Positions 1 through 11,194 of a stretch of 64,000 nucleotides of DNA are shown piece by piece. Within the stretch, counting starts at the first letter, position 1. Each line of letters begins with the position of its first letter. The stretch is taken from contig NC_135167.1 in the NCBI RefSeq assembly GCF_041146795.1, positions 32,789,954 through 32,853,953 on the forward strand. The letters run 5' to 3'. The position numbers and the translations under genes were made by a program. Below the pieces are notes generated by a model, which was given only the letters and a program-made list of their open reading frames with translations, made no database searches and was not told where the DNA came from. The DNA is from Maylandia zebra. Taxonomy: Eukaryota; Chordata; Actinopteri; Cichliformes; Cichlidae.

Positions 1-1096
1 CAAACTAATGTAGTGCATGTAACTGTGTATACGTTAGTGGTACAGTGTCGGAAGAAATGAGCAAACTGTTTATAATGTCAGAATGACATCATCTTTCTCC
101 TATATATAAAAGTGCTGGCTGAGGAGCGCTGCCGGGTTGAACTTTGACCTCGGAGTGACGTGACGTTTGTTCGCACAACCAATAGAAGTGCAGAAAGTCG
201 CAAATCAGGCATATTGTTCGCATAAACACAAAAATAAATAACGAAATAATCCCGATATTGTGCCAAAGACTGATTTACAATGTTACTTTGTGTTCTATGT
301 GTAATACCTTTGCTTAAATGACTAAATGGACTGTGTATTTATGACTCTGCGTTATAGTCTTACATACATAAGTAACATTCATATGTACAGATAAAAATGT
401 ACAGAGCTATGTACACAAGCGTGTACACAAAAGTCTACTGCTGATCGAGCTGCTCAGTGGTCGTACAGTCTCATGCAGAGAGCGTGGAGGTGTTGTCCAT
501 GGTGGATGTTAGCTTAGACAACATCCTCTCCTCCCCAGTCTGCTCAGTGGACTTTAGCAGACCGCTAAAGCTGGCCCTCCCGACCAGTTTGTTAAGTTTC
601 CCCCTGTCCCTCTCTGCCATTCCACCACTCCAGCAGACCACAACATAAAAGACAGCAGACGCCACCACAGTGTCGTAGAACATCCTTAGAAGACGTACTA
701 CCTACATCATAACCAATCAAGTCCCGCTTTTTTTTAAATACAGAAGAGGATTTATTATTTACTGAAAGGCTATGCCTTAGTTTGCTTCTTTCATTATTGT
801 GTTTTGCCATGCATAAAATAGATAGCTTTTCTGATAACTACAGTCAATACTCTCCTACTGGCATTAGCGGTGACCTAAGAGGCTTAACTTTAATATTGCT
901 TTGCAGCGTAAATGTTGCAGAAAATGACTGTCTTTTCTTTCTTCCTGTGTGCAGATTGACTGTGACGTCATAGCGCTGATGGATGACGCAACTTTGGCAA
1001 ACTACATTCCCTCGTACGGAGACCGAATTGCCGTCTTCAATTTCTGCAAAAGCAAGCAACCACTGTCAAAAAGAAAACTAGGACTTCTGCAAAAAG
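1..1096 (+). repeat. Left terminal inverted repeat arm (visible part)
   Basis: The first bases, caaactaatgtagtgcatgt, recur in inverse complement ending at 7974. The match runs almost without change to about 1096, where left and right arms diverge just after the sequence encoding LGLLQK. Differences are a few substitutions and small indels, for example near 866-880. The arm holds a LINE-derived fragment (471-683, minus) and the second SAM-like exon (955 onward). The near identity implies recent insertion or gene conversion between arms. Confidence 0.93.
471..683 (-). pseudogene. LINE reverse-transcriptase C-terminal fragment captured in the TIR (left copy)
   Basis: A 70-codon open frame resembles the C-terminal tail of ORF2 of fish non-LTR retrotransposons (Rex/L2/CR1-like). 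It begins FYDTVVASAVFY, continues with VCWSGG, RDRGKLNKLVGRAS and ERMLSKLTS.MDN, and ends shortly after. The catalytic RT core is absent, so this is a passenger fragment. The same fragment sits in the right arm at 7292-7504 in inverse orientation, so it was captured before the present arms were fixed. Identification is by family-pattern recognition only. Confidence 0.6.
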
Positions 1097-1113
1097 TTCA
1101 CCTCTCAAAGTGA
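955..1113 (+). other. Left-arm copy of SAM-like exon 2 (52 codons then stop)
   Basis: After an acceptor ending tgtgtgcag at 954, the frame reads IDCDVIALMDDATLANYI, then PSYGDRIAVFNF, then LSKRKLGLLQK. This is the same SAM-like half-domain that starts exon 2 of the HECT gene. The frame leaves the TIR near 1096 and stops with TGA at 1111-1113. The transposase frame starts at about the same point in another phase. A cryptic donor (gtgaga at 1110) or an older in-frame fusion could have joined the SAM exon to the transposase, but the window does not settle this. Its partner first exon would lie left of base 1. Confidence 0.7.
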
Positions 1114-2953
1114 GAGAAACAGTGGCTGACATGTCAGATTTGGATGACTTAATAAGACTGTATTTCAGACTTTCTTTCAGTAACAAAGAAATACTTTCAA
1201 TTTTAGCACATAGTCATCAGACAATTATAAGTGTTCGAACTCTAATTTGTAAAAGACTTGGGCTTTTTAGAAGGAAGAATCAATCAAACTTGGAGGAGTG
1301 CTAGCCTTTGTCCAACAAGAGATCATGACAAATGGACAGATGCAAGGTTATCGTTGGCTACATCTACGTGCAATTCAACATGGATTTGTGGTGTCACAAG
1401 ATACTGTAAGATGCATAATCAAATTGCTTGACCCTCAAGGTGTGGAACTGAGACGAGCTCGACGGTTGAGAAGACGACAGTACAGCTGCAGAGGGCCAAA
1501 TGCTCTCTGGCACATGGATGGCTATGACAAGTTGAAACCATATGGTATTGCTATCAGTGGCTGCATAGATGGTTTTAGCCGCTATGTTTTATGGATGGAG
1601 GCTTATACTACAGACAGTGACCCTAAATTGATTGCAAGTTATTTTCTGAAAACAGTTTCATGCATCAGCGGATGTCCAGAAAGGTTACGTGCTGACCGAG
1701 GTACCGAAAATGGTTGTGTCGAACAAATGCAGATGTTTTTACGGAGAAACCACACAGACAGTTTTGCAGGTGAGAAAAGTTTCCTTTACGGAAGAAGTAC
1801 GGCCAACCAACGTATAGAAGGATGGTGGGCTACCCTACGCAAACAGAGTGCACAATTTTGGATGAACTTATTTCAAACTTTTCAGGATGATGGCCACTTC
1901 ACAGGGGATTTTTTGGACAAAAGTCTTATCCAATTCTGCTTTCTCAATCTTATTCAGGTAAAAGCATGTGCTCATGCTATGTAATGTCTTAGCTGCATAA
2001 ATAGAAAATATAAATATGGTTAGAACATTTTTTTTCTTTAAATTAAATATGAATTTTATTTCCATTTTAATATGTCTTGATGCATGCTCAATCAGCCAGG
2101 TAAGGAATGTTTTTTGACAGAACATTTCTCACACTGAAAACGCTACATCCAGATGAACAGAATCAACTTTTTGGGATTCCATTTTAATACTTTGATGGAA
2201 TTGTATTCATGTTATCAGTGGAAGTAACTGCACCTTTCTCAGCACAGGTGCATGGAGCATTTTTTTTTATTTATTGCCACATGGTTTAAATTACTATGGA
2301 GTCTGTTACCTAGTGGTCCTTTGGGCACGGTTTCAGAAAGCAATCCTATCATTTGGTTAATTCTCTATTGAAAATTTATTGTAGAATCATTGCACACTGA
2401 GTATAAAGTGTTGGGCTATCTATTCAACAGCAGAATCATGCAGCACCATTCTGTGTCCATGTGCTGTTTAGTGAAAGTGCTCTTTTGTTGTTGCTGCTTG
2501 GTTTTACATTAATTAGAGGTCAGTTTCTATGTCTGTTGATTAATGAGTTAATAAGCCTCAACTTTGGCTAAATCTACTGGTACATGGTCTGTTTCATATA
2601 CCGGTACTTATATTGTGTTGTTTTTCATGTAGGATGAACTTGATGAAGTTGTGAACACATGGAACTCGCACAAAATCCGGCCAAGTGGTAGTGCAGCATC
2701 GGGTCGACCAGTAGTAATGTACTCATTTCCAGAGCTGCACAGTGCTGAGGATAGACTGAAGCCTATTTCTATGGAGGATATCACTTTGTGTATGGAAGAG
2801 TGTAGCCCAAAAGGTCAACACCCCTGTGATGAAACAGTCTTTGAACTGTGTTGTCTGCTTATGGTAGAAAATGAATGGGATGCCCCAGGAGATCCACTTG
2901 GTGCTGCGGATCTGTACATTAGGTTAAGAGAAGAAATACTGCAAAGTATTTAA
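1110..2953 (+). pseudogene. Integrase-core (rve, DDE) transposase, two exons, one frameshift
   Basis: The likely DNA-cutting and joining enzyme of the element. The N-terminal part (1110-1304; first ATG 1131) has a helix-turn-helix look, with DLDDLIRLYF, NKEIL and KRLGLFRRKNQ. The frame then breaks: a single-base difference around 1294-1298 shifts reading to the frame 1298-1957. That part holds the RNase-H-fold core, with first Asp in LWHMDGYDK, second Asp in RADRGTENG and Glu in NQRIEGWW. The domain is preceded by an Arg-rich stretch (RRARRLRRRQ). A GT-AG intron (1958-2632) splits the gene in phase 0, and the second exon (2633-2953) continues DELDEVVNTWNSHKIRPSG to a TAA. An AATAAA follows near 2979. 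The frameshift makes this copy probably inactive, although all three catalytic acids survive. It converges on the HECT gene. Confidence 0.85.
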
Positions 2954-5290
2954 GGAACTTCAGTGTGTAAATGTACAAATAAATACAAAATATTTCTCTT
3001 TATCTTGATAACGTGATTTGATAGTAGGTGCCATGTCTTACAGGTACCTTTTATGCAGGTATTTCTGCACTGCATTAAATGAAAAATGTTTTTCTACATT
3101 CACACTACCATTAAACAGAAATGTTTATATATTACTTGAAAAAGCTGAATATTGTGATATTATCAATCAGTTATGAAACACATGTCAATCCTTTTAAAAG
3201 GCCATACATTAAACTGCATTTACAAATGTTATATTTTTGATTGAATCATAAGTGGTGTAAACCTGCCTACCAGTAAATTGCAATATAAATTTCTGTGTTT
3301 TGTTGCCAGACATGTGCATAGTATATAAAATATAAACTGACCAGCTCCCTGCTCATTGTTTTCTGTATCAACCTTTACTCTTAATATTCATGGCTGGAAA
3401 CCCAGGCACCAGCATATGATATGCTAAGTGCCCGGGTTATCTGTGGTATGTTTCAGCAAACCATAGTAGCATTAACAATTCTAGGTCTTGACAACAGCAT
3501 GTTTCTATAAACGTATCATTGTTAATATTTAAAGTCGTTATGCCTTTTGGGGAGCTTTTAGTGCAATTATATTAAAGCAAAGCTATAATAATCATTTACC
3601 CATATGAAGATCCATCACTTAATTATTAATGTATTTCACTTCTGTTAGTTGTAAGATATTTTAGCTGGTTTTTCATGTAAAATGACCACGAATCATTGCT
3701 ATACTGATTCAGTGTTAGCTGTTGTATACAAGGCTCCTTCATGATATGAATCCTAAAATTATAAGAAACATACCAAAAATATTTTGACTTTTATTTGTAG
3801 TATCCCAGCAACAATGCAACAAAACAGTTCCTGCAAGTGGAACCAAGTTATTGTCCCATTAAGTGCAACATGTTTTACATTTATATTTGTGTATCTTTAT
3901 GAAATATTTGAAATTAAAAATAAATGGTATTCTTCCATGTTACTGAGCTCATGTGTGGCAGTCTCTTGAATTCTGGCATGTTCAAATAGATATGGAGTTT
4001 GATGAACATATTCAAAACAACAATACAAATGTACTGTGTACAGTAACATTTTATTGGAAAAAGTTTACAAGAAACCTGTTCTTTCCAATGCCAATAACAT
4101 GGCTAAAACTCATAACCGTATAAGCTGCCCTGTAACAAGAATGACTCAACTTTTAAAACAAACTTATAGATCTCATATAGTCTTGTTATGCATCAGTATA
4201 CATCAGTGACTTACTGTAAAGACCATGAACACTGGCTATTGTGGTATCACATATTCCTTCAGTGTCATCTATGGTATAGAAATAAAAACAAGTGTGAATG
4301 ACTGAGAACATACATGCATACAAATAAAAATGCATAATTTCTGGCAGTAACAAGACATTTTTTCAGGTGTTAAGATTAATACTATATCTGAGAACATGAC
4401 AGTTTGGCATTACAAAAGGATGCCTGAATAATCACAGTACTTGACCACTGCACTGAAGTGTACAGTGTTTATTTATGATCTCAGTAATCAATAACCATCT
4501 TCAAAACAGACTGAATCCTTTAAGCAGCTTGAATCAATTTGATGGATGAATAACAGGTATGCTTAGAAACAATATGACATTAAGAAAATACTGGAATTTA
4601 AAAAAATATTTTCACCAACTTTATATGGAACCTTTGTAATCAACAACAAATGCCAAACTTTGATACCTTAACCTACCTTAACTAAAAATTGCATATACTG
4701 TAAAGCAAAATGTTTTCAGACATGACAAATGCTAAAGTATAAAATTGTACTTATTCCTTTTACAATACAGTGTTGCATAACAGCATTACTTTTACGTTAT
4801 AACTATGTTCAGTTTTAGCCCTGACCTAATAAGAAAATACCATCTGAATGAATTAGTCTTTCTACTAATTACTTACAAAAGTATTTGACTGTGCTGAGCT
4901 CTCACACCACACATGGTGCATTAAAGAACGTTTAAGAGCAGTTTAATTATAGTTTATAGATCTTAAGTAATCTTTCTTCATGCTTTTGCTGAAGGTTTCT
5001 GTCTTACAGCTGGAAAGCTTGGATTTGGTGAAGACAGCTCTGGATATGGTAGTAAACAGTGTACCTGTTCGTTTTGTTTTGTGACTGTATTATGTAAAAC
5101 TCAAAATGATAAAAGAAAATGAAATATTAGCCAAAACTAGACTTCTAACAGAGATGAGAAACTTCTCTCTAATTAAAAAAAGTATACTGTATAAGTTCAA
5201 AATACATAAAAATACATATTCCTAACATCTCTTTACAGTTATGCTCTAGTGTGCATGAGCAGTTCAAATGTAGCGCATTGCTGTGAGAGT
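2954..5290. other. Interior spacer of the transposon between convergent genes
   Basis: AT-rich sequence holding the 3' untranslated regions of both genes. For the transposase there is a poly(A) signal near 2979. For the HECT gene a minus-strand AATAAA occurs near 4050 (seen as ttttattgg on plus), giving a 3' UTR of about 1.2 kb. Short frames here (for example 3784-3969) show no recognisable domain. Confidence 0.6.
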
Positions 5291-8200
5291 CTAAACAATG
5301 TCCATCACCCAGACATTACTTTCAAGAACTGCATTAAATTCAGAACGAAAATCTGGGAAGTTTTCATAGCTGTTAGCTAGCTGCAGAACATTCCCACACG
5401 TGCGTCCGACTGGTCTTCTTGTAAACTCTGTCATATCTTGAAATTCCACATAAATACTGTTTGTTACTATAAGGTCAGATCCGGTGCAGAAACGCATAAA
5501 TTTCTGAAGTTTAATGTTATCCAGCTCTCTGATGAATCTTTTGAGATGATTTTTCACTTCTTTTTGTTGTGGAGTCAAATCCACAGCAAATTTCAGCAGC
5601 TGGCACACTTTTTTTGAAGTTGGTTGCAGTTCAGAGAATAACTTGGTCAGTCCCTCCGGACTGAGGGAGATATGGGGGTCGATGATCTCCCGCCAGCAGT
5701 CAATAACAAACATTGGTTTTTGGACAAGCTCTTTGTGTGCTATTTCATCAAGGATTGTAGGAAGAGTCTCAGCAGTGATTCTTTTTCTACAGCCATAACT
5801 GTCAAGAATTTCCACAAGATCATCCAAGTCAACTGCAGAGAAATCTTTTACTGCTTCCATCAAAACATCACATTCTTGGCTGCTGACAAACTGTAGAAAG
5901 TGTGCTTTAAGATCACTGTAAACACCACTGAAAAGCACTTGTTCCATAAAAGGGATTGCAAGTTTATTTGGAAAATACTGACATTCTTGGTAACCTTTCA
6001 GGAGTATTCGCCCAACTGCCTTCCATTTTTCAGCAGGAAAATCATGGCGAATGAATGGCACTTTAATGGTTGCACCTAGGGTGCATCGCTCATAAAATTC
6101 ATGCCAGAAGCATGTGAGTACATCTCTTAGTATTCCTGATCCAGTGCCTGGTTCTTCTGTGTTGTCTGGAAGTAAAGCAGTAATCATGTCATGTAAAGTG
6201 TCAGTATGACGTATGGTGATTGTTATTATGTTCTCTGAATTAGGTGGACTGAGGGGTACAAGAAAACCCTCATAGACTAATGTGTCTTCTGTATCTTCTT
6301 CAGCATCAAAAATTGGACCAAAAGTAATTTCTGGATCATCTAAAATTTCTGAACCAGCGATGACTTCATCAAAATTACCCCTGACTTCCCCCACTTGCAA
6401 TGGATTAATATCACTGCCACTGCTTTCTGAGACAAACACCACTTCAGATGTCTCGCTGGCATCTTCTTCAGGATCTTTTGGTTTTGTTGCAATGTAGAAG
6501 CGTAACATTGTCAGTCTCGCTGCCTCATACATATTGCCAATAGACTGGCAGGTATCATCAGTAAGGTGGTTCTGTTTAAAGTCCCAAACCTCAAACTCAA
6601 AATCTGTTTCACATCCCTTAGGAGATATGCCATTAGGAAAAAAAAGTTTCTTTCCTTCCTGAAGAATATCTTTTAATCCAGCATCAGTGGCCATTTGAAT
6701 TTTTCTAGTGCCACCTCCCTGCTTCGCTCTCACCTGTTTGGCTATTTTTCCATCACAATGTATCCATCCTATCTCAACATTGCGTGTTGCTTTTTGCTTC
6801 TTTGTCTGTCTTATTCCTGCATCTGTATGTGAAGTGTTCTCCTTTGGACTTTCTTTTCTGGTTTTCATTTTCTCACGAAGTTTTTGCAGAAGTCCTAGTT
6901 TTCTTTTTGACAGTGGTTGCTTGCTTTTGCAGAAATTGAAGACGGCAATTCGGTCTCCGTACGAGGGAATGTAGTTTGCCAAAGTTGCGTCATCCATCAG
7001 CGCTATGACGTCACAGTCAATCTGCACACAGGAAGAAAGAAAAGACAGTCATTTTCTGCAACATTTACGCTGCAAAGCAATATTACAGTTAAGCCTCTTA
7101 GGCCTCGTTAATGCCAGTAGGAGAGTATTGACTGTAGTTATCAGAAAAGCTATCTATTTTATGCAGGGCGAAACACAATAATGAAAGAAGCAAACTAAGG
7201 CATAGCCTTTCAGTAAATAATAAATCCTCTTCTGTATTTAAAAAAAAGCGGGACTTGATTGGTTATGATGTAGGTAGTACGTCTTCTAAGGATGTTCTAC
7301 GACACTGTGGTGGCGTCTGCTGTCTTTTATGTTGTGGTCTGCTGGAGTGGTGGAATGGCAGAGAGGGACAGGGGGAAACTTAACAAACTGGTCGGGAGGG
7401 CCAGCTTTAGCGGTCTGCTAAAGTCCACTGAGCAGACTGGGGAGGAGAGGATGTTGTCTAAGCTAACATCCACCATGGACAACACCTCCACGCTCTCTGC
7501 ATGAGACTGTACGACCACTGAGCAGCTCGATCAGCAGTAGACTTTTGTGTACACGCTTGTGTACATAGCTCTGTACATTTTTATCTGTACATATGAATGT
7601 TACTTATGTATGTAAGACTATAACGCAGAGTCATAAATACACAGTCCATTTAGTCATTTAAGCAAAGGTATTACACATAGAACACAAAGTAACATTGTAA
7701 ATCAGTCTTTGGCACAATATCGGGATTATTTCGTTATTTATTTTTGTGTTTATGCGAACAATATGCCTGATTTGCGACTTTCTGCACTTCTATTGGTTGT
7801 GCGAACAAACGTCACGTCACTCCGAGGTCAAAGTTCAACCCGGCAGCGCTCCTCAGCCAGCACTTTTATATATAGGAGAAAGATGATGTCATTCTGACAT
7901 TATAAACAGTTTGCTCATTTCTTCCGACACTGTACCACTAACGTATACACAGTTACATGCACTACATTAGTTTGTGTTAGCTAACATGTTGTGAGGGGAT
8001 CGTCAGTCGGCCACCGTCAGAACAACAACCGGGGCTGTGTCGGTGGCTGTGTATGAACGCCACCCATTTTTCTGAGTGAAATATCCGCATAAACATTCAT
8101 TACAGCTTCTCTCCTCCGCTGTACTAAGTGTAACTTACTTGTACACATCAAATATATCAGTGATATTGGCAGGCGGCTAGCATCTGTAACACAGCTCCGC

Positions 8201-8515
8201 TTAACTGCCTTGAAAAACTCTGAAATAGTAGAACAATAAAATAAAATGCAACGAACCCATCTGGGATGATCCTGCGATCAACAACAGTTAAAACGTCAAT
8301 TCACCTAGTATACTGTAACATCGTGAAACACGTTCATTCCTATATAACATTATAAGCTAACAAGCATGCTAACAGCTAACCGTAACTGTTTTCCTGTAAA
8401 AATAGGAGACACCAAACTATTTCTCTTTTTTGTTACTCACCTTCTGCTCTTCCATTAATAAAATAGCATCTTCGGGGACCCCTCGGCCACGCAAAAAGTC
8501 ACTTATATCCACCAT
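5291..8515 (-). CDS. SAM-like/HECT-type E3 ubiquitin ligase gene carried by the transposon
   Basis: Exon 1 is 8515-8441 (25 codons, MVDISDFLRGRGVPEDAILL..., donor gtgagt). The intron is 8440-7022. Exon 2 is 7021-5291 (acceptor tgtgtgcag), joined in phase 0 to give 601 residues. Residues 1 to about 75 form a SAM-like domain ending LLQKLREKM. A basic linker and a conserved block (GWIHCDGKIAKQVR, GGGTRKIQ, LFFPNGIS) follow, then an acidic stretch. The C-terminal half is HECT-like: GTGSGILRDVLTCFWHEFYE, VPFIRHDF, VGRILLKGYQ, then the C-lobe with KFMRFCTGSD and the probable catalytic Cys near residue 567 in RTCGNVLQLANSY. HECT enzymes pass ubiquitin through this Cys. Fish proteins of this type are often annotated as G2/M-phase-specific E3 ligase-like. 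There are no internal stops, so the gene looks intact. A role in transposition or host interaction is inference. Confidence 0.85.
6879..7974 (-). repeat. Right terminal inverted repeat arm (visible part)
   Basis: Inverse complement of 1-1096. Here the arm supplies the splice acceptor and first part of exon 2 of the HECT gene (from 7021 downward), while most of it is that gene's first intron. The LINE-derived reading frame appears at 7292-7504 on the plus strand. Bases 7975-8515 beyond this point would pair with sequence left of the window. Confidence 0.93.
7292..7504 (+). pseudogene. LINE reverse-transcriptase C-terminal fragment captured in the TIR (right copy)
   Basis: Same 70-residue frame as 471-683 but inverted, inside the right arm and antisense to the first intron of the HECT gene. 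It keeps an uninterrupted frame and the landmarks FYDTVVASAVFY and RGKLNKLVGRAS. There are no RT catalytic residues. Its conservation between arms reflects arm homogenisation rather than function. Confidence 0.6.
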
Positions 8516-8600
8516 ATTTAGTGAATTAGTTCTCCACCTGCCAAACTGGACACATCGCTGTCACCGAAGCTGGAAGCCTGCAGGTGCCCACCTCAAAATT

Positions 8601-8920
8601 CTGAGATTAAAGTCAGAATTCTGAGAAAAAAGTCAGAATTCTGAGATTAAAGTCAGAATTCTGAGATTAAAGTCAGAATTCTGAGATTAAAGTCAGAATT
8701 CTGAGAAAAAAGTCAGAATTCTGAGATTAAAGTCAGAATTCTGAGATTAAAGTCAGAATTCTGACTTTTTTCTCAGAATTCTGAGATTAAAGTCAGAATT
8801 CTGACTTTAATCTCAGAATTCTGACTTTAATCTCAGAATTCTGACTTTAATCTCAGAATTCTGAGAAAAAAGTCAGAATTCTGAGATTAAAGTCAGAATT
8901 CTGAGATTAAAGTCAGAATT
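8601..8920. repeat. 20-bp satellite, 16 units, with orientation switches, EcoRI site in every unit
   Basis: Units of exactly 20 bp read ctgagattaaagtcagaatt (forward) or its inverse. There are two core variants, attaa and aaaaa. In order there are eight forward units (8601-8760), one inverted (8761), one forward (8781), three inverted (8801-8860) and three forward (8861-8920). Every junction is the palindrome gaattc, so a unit can flip without breaking the pattern. It lies between the HECT first exon and the probable transposon terminus. Confidence 0.95.
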
Positions 8921-8960
8921 CTTTTTTTTTTTTTTCCAGTGGCCCTAATCCTCTTCCGTA
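8921..8960. other. Probable right terminus of the large transposon
   Basis: A run of 14 T followed by ccagtggccctaatcctctt and ccgta closes the satellite. From memory, the inverse form beginning tacggaagaggattagggcc is a common dispersed sequence in fish, consistent with a transposon end. The left partner lies outside the window, so the boundary is inferred. Confidence 0.45.
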
Positions 8961-10766
8961 CAGTGGAAAGTTTATATAAAAATAATGTTGGAATGCTCAT
9001 TAGACATCACGATTAGAATCTTTTATTAAAGAGCATAATCTTGTCAAAGGCAGCAAAAACCTTATTATCCATTTTGTTGTAGTTTTGTTGGTTTTTGTTT
9101 TGTTGCTTTATTTAAAATAAAGTAGCACAAGCTAATCGATTTTAAATATCTATCAAACTGAATAATTAAAAAGTTGAGCATACTTTGAAGTGCATGGTAC
9201 AACTGGAATTGGCAGGACAACGTCAAGACATAAATAGAATAGTCCATGATGCCTTTCATTTAATCCTTTCAGACAATCTTTACAGTAAACTTCACTCAAC
9301 ATGAGCACAATTGTGTTTCTAACTTTAGATCTATAATCTTGTGGCTATTTAAGACCGTAGGGTGCTTGTACTTTTTTACGGTGTGTTTCCCGAATATCTA
9401 GAGGGCTTCTAAATCATGCTGAATAACTTACCATACATATATTAAAGCACTATTACCATGAAGAAAACCTCAAATAAAAGCCCAGATGAGGATTAAAGTG
9501 CAAAGTTCTGCTCATTTAAACAACTTGCCAAGCTTCATTACCAGGTCTTAACTGACTTGTGACCTTAGAAGCAGAGTCATAGCTTTCAGTTAATAAGTTA
9601 AATATCCCTTTGGCTAGTGAAAGTGAGCCAGAGCAGAATACATGATGGTATTTTCAGTAAGAGACAAGAGATTTGACTATGTTGTTTGTTGCTTGTTGTG
9701 TAATTTTAATTAAGAATTTGATTGACCTGCCTTCTCAATAAACCTAAAATTAAGAAGAAGAAAAAGATGAAGGAAAACAATCAAACAAGACTTAAGTCTT
9801 GTTTGAGTTTCTTTATGGAGCGCAAATGCAGCAGCATCCCAGACTGAACCTGGGAAAAAGTGTTGTGCACAAATATGTAGTTAGGGGGATGAAATTTCCA
9901 ATTATAAAAATTGTTCATAGGCACGCTTTTCCATTTACTGACATACTGTGCTTCTACAACAAAGAAAGAAAAAAGAGAGAGGACTCTTTAGGCGCCATTA
10001 CTCATTCAGTTATAATGACATCATGACGGGAGCGACAGAGGCACTGCGCCCTCTGGTGGTTGGTAGAGAACAACAACAAGAATTTATTTCACATATTCAG
10101 TTTTCTTTATCTTCTGATGATCTGTACTATAGGTACTCAGTAGTGGATTTTAGTTTATAAGTCTAACTACACACTGTACCCAACATTTAATGGAAACAGG
10201 CGTATAACAACTGAACAAAAAGACTCTAGAAAGGCACATTTCATATTTCTTTACAGAAAAAGGAGTGTAAGAGCAAAGTGTCATATTGTTGAAATAATTT
10301 TTTGTTTTGTTCTAGTAGCTACCAAATGGAATGTGTTACTCTAGCTTTCAGTATTTAAATGCATTTGCTCTCTTGTAGAAATAGAAAAGGAGGCAGATGA
10401 GGTGGTTCGGGCATCTGACTGGAGAGATTATCTTGGCTGGCTTGGCTCAGTGTGCCCCCAGATGACCTGAAAGAGGTGACTGTGGTGAGGAGAGTCTGAG
10501 CTTTTCTCCTTAGACTGCATGTCTCTGTGACCTGAACCCAGATAAGCGGTAGAAAATCGAAGGATGGATAAAACAGAGTCAGTAAAGTCTTTGACATGAT
10601 TACATCAGACATAGTGGTGGCATATCAACCTCTGCTGAGAATGTCTAGCAAACCTTGAGCAAGCCAACTTCCAAATTATAATAAGTCATACACAAGAAAT
10701 GGGGGGGGGGGGGAATGTGTGATTAATTCTATAACTAAGATTACATTTACAAATGATTATTTCAAT
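8961..10766. other. Gene-free stretch
   Basis: AT-rich sequence with only short random open frames and a purine-rich patch near 9752-9775. A G-run of 12 lies at 10702-10713. I recognise no gene or repeat here. Confidence 0.5.
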
Positions 10767-10771
10767 TCCAG

Positions 10772-11100
10772 TGTTACGCCCCACTTAAAAACGAAGTGTT
10801 GACTGGGGCGAGGGGTAACACAGAGTGAAAGAGAAAACGTGAACTACTGGACAATAGATGTCATTAAACATGATTTATTGCCCGAAACTACTACAGTAAA
10901 AATAAACACAGGGAAGCTCTCTTCTTCAGGGTCTCCAAGGCCAAAACAACAAACAAAACACCCCCTTTAGCTAAAAATCAAACCAAGTACTCTCTAACCA
11001 AAACAAAATACAATGGCTGAGCTCCCTGTCTAACCAAAAACAGGAGAAAACAGTTGAAACAAAAATGGCAGAGAACCCCTACCTGCTTTTATATACATAT

Positions 11101-11194
<94 letters not shown>

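Larger units (their letters stand above)
1..8960. mobile_element. Large long-TIR DNA transposon with integrase-like transposase and SAM-HECT gene (left end outside window)
   Basis: Two long inverted arms (1-1096 and 6879-7974) flank two convergent genes: an rve/DDE transposase reading right and a SAM-like/HECT protein reading left. The inverted match is still perfect at base 1, so the element continues left of the window. The HECT gene's first exon (8441-8515) lies right of the visible arm, so the element also extends right to at least 8515. A 20-bp satellite (8601-8920), a T-run and the sequence ending in cttccgta near 8960 look like subterminal repeat and terminus. If the arms are symmetrical, each TIR is about 2 kb and the full element near 10 kb. 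The family resembles fish integrase-core elements such as IS3EU-type transposons; that assignment is from memory and tentative. The target duplication cannot be seen because the left end is missing. Confidence 0.75.

Noticed and set aside
8601..8920. CRISPR-like array of regularly spaced repeats
   Set aside because: The units are contiguous 20-bp satellite copies with no unique spacers, in an evident animal genome.
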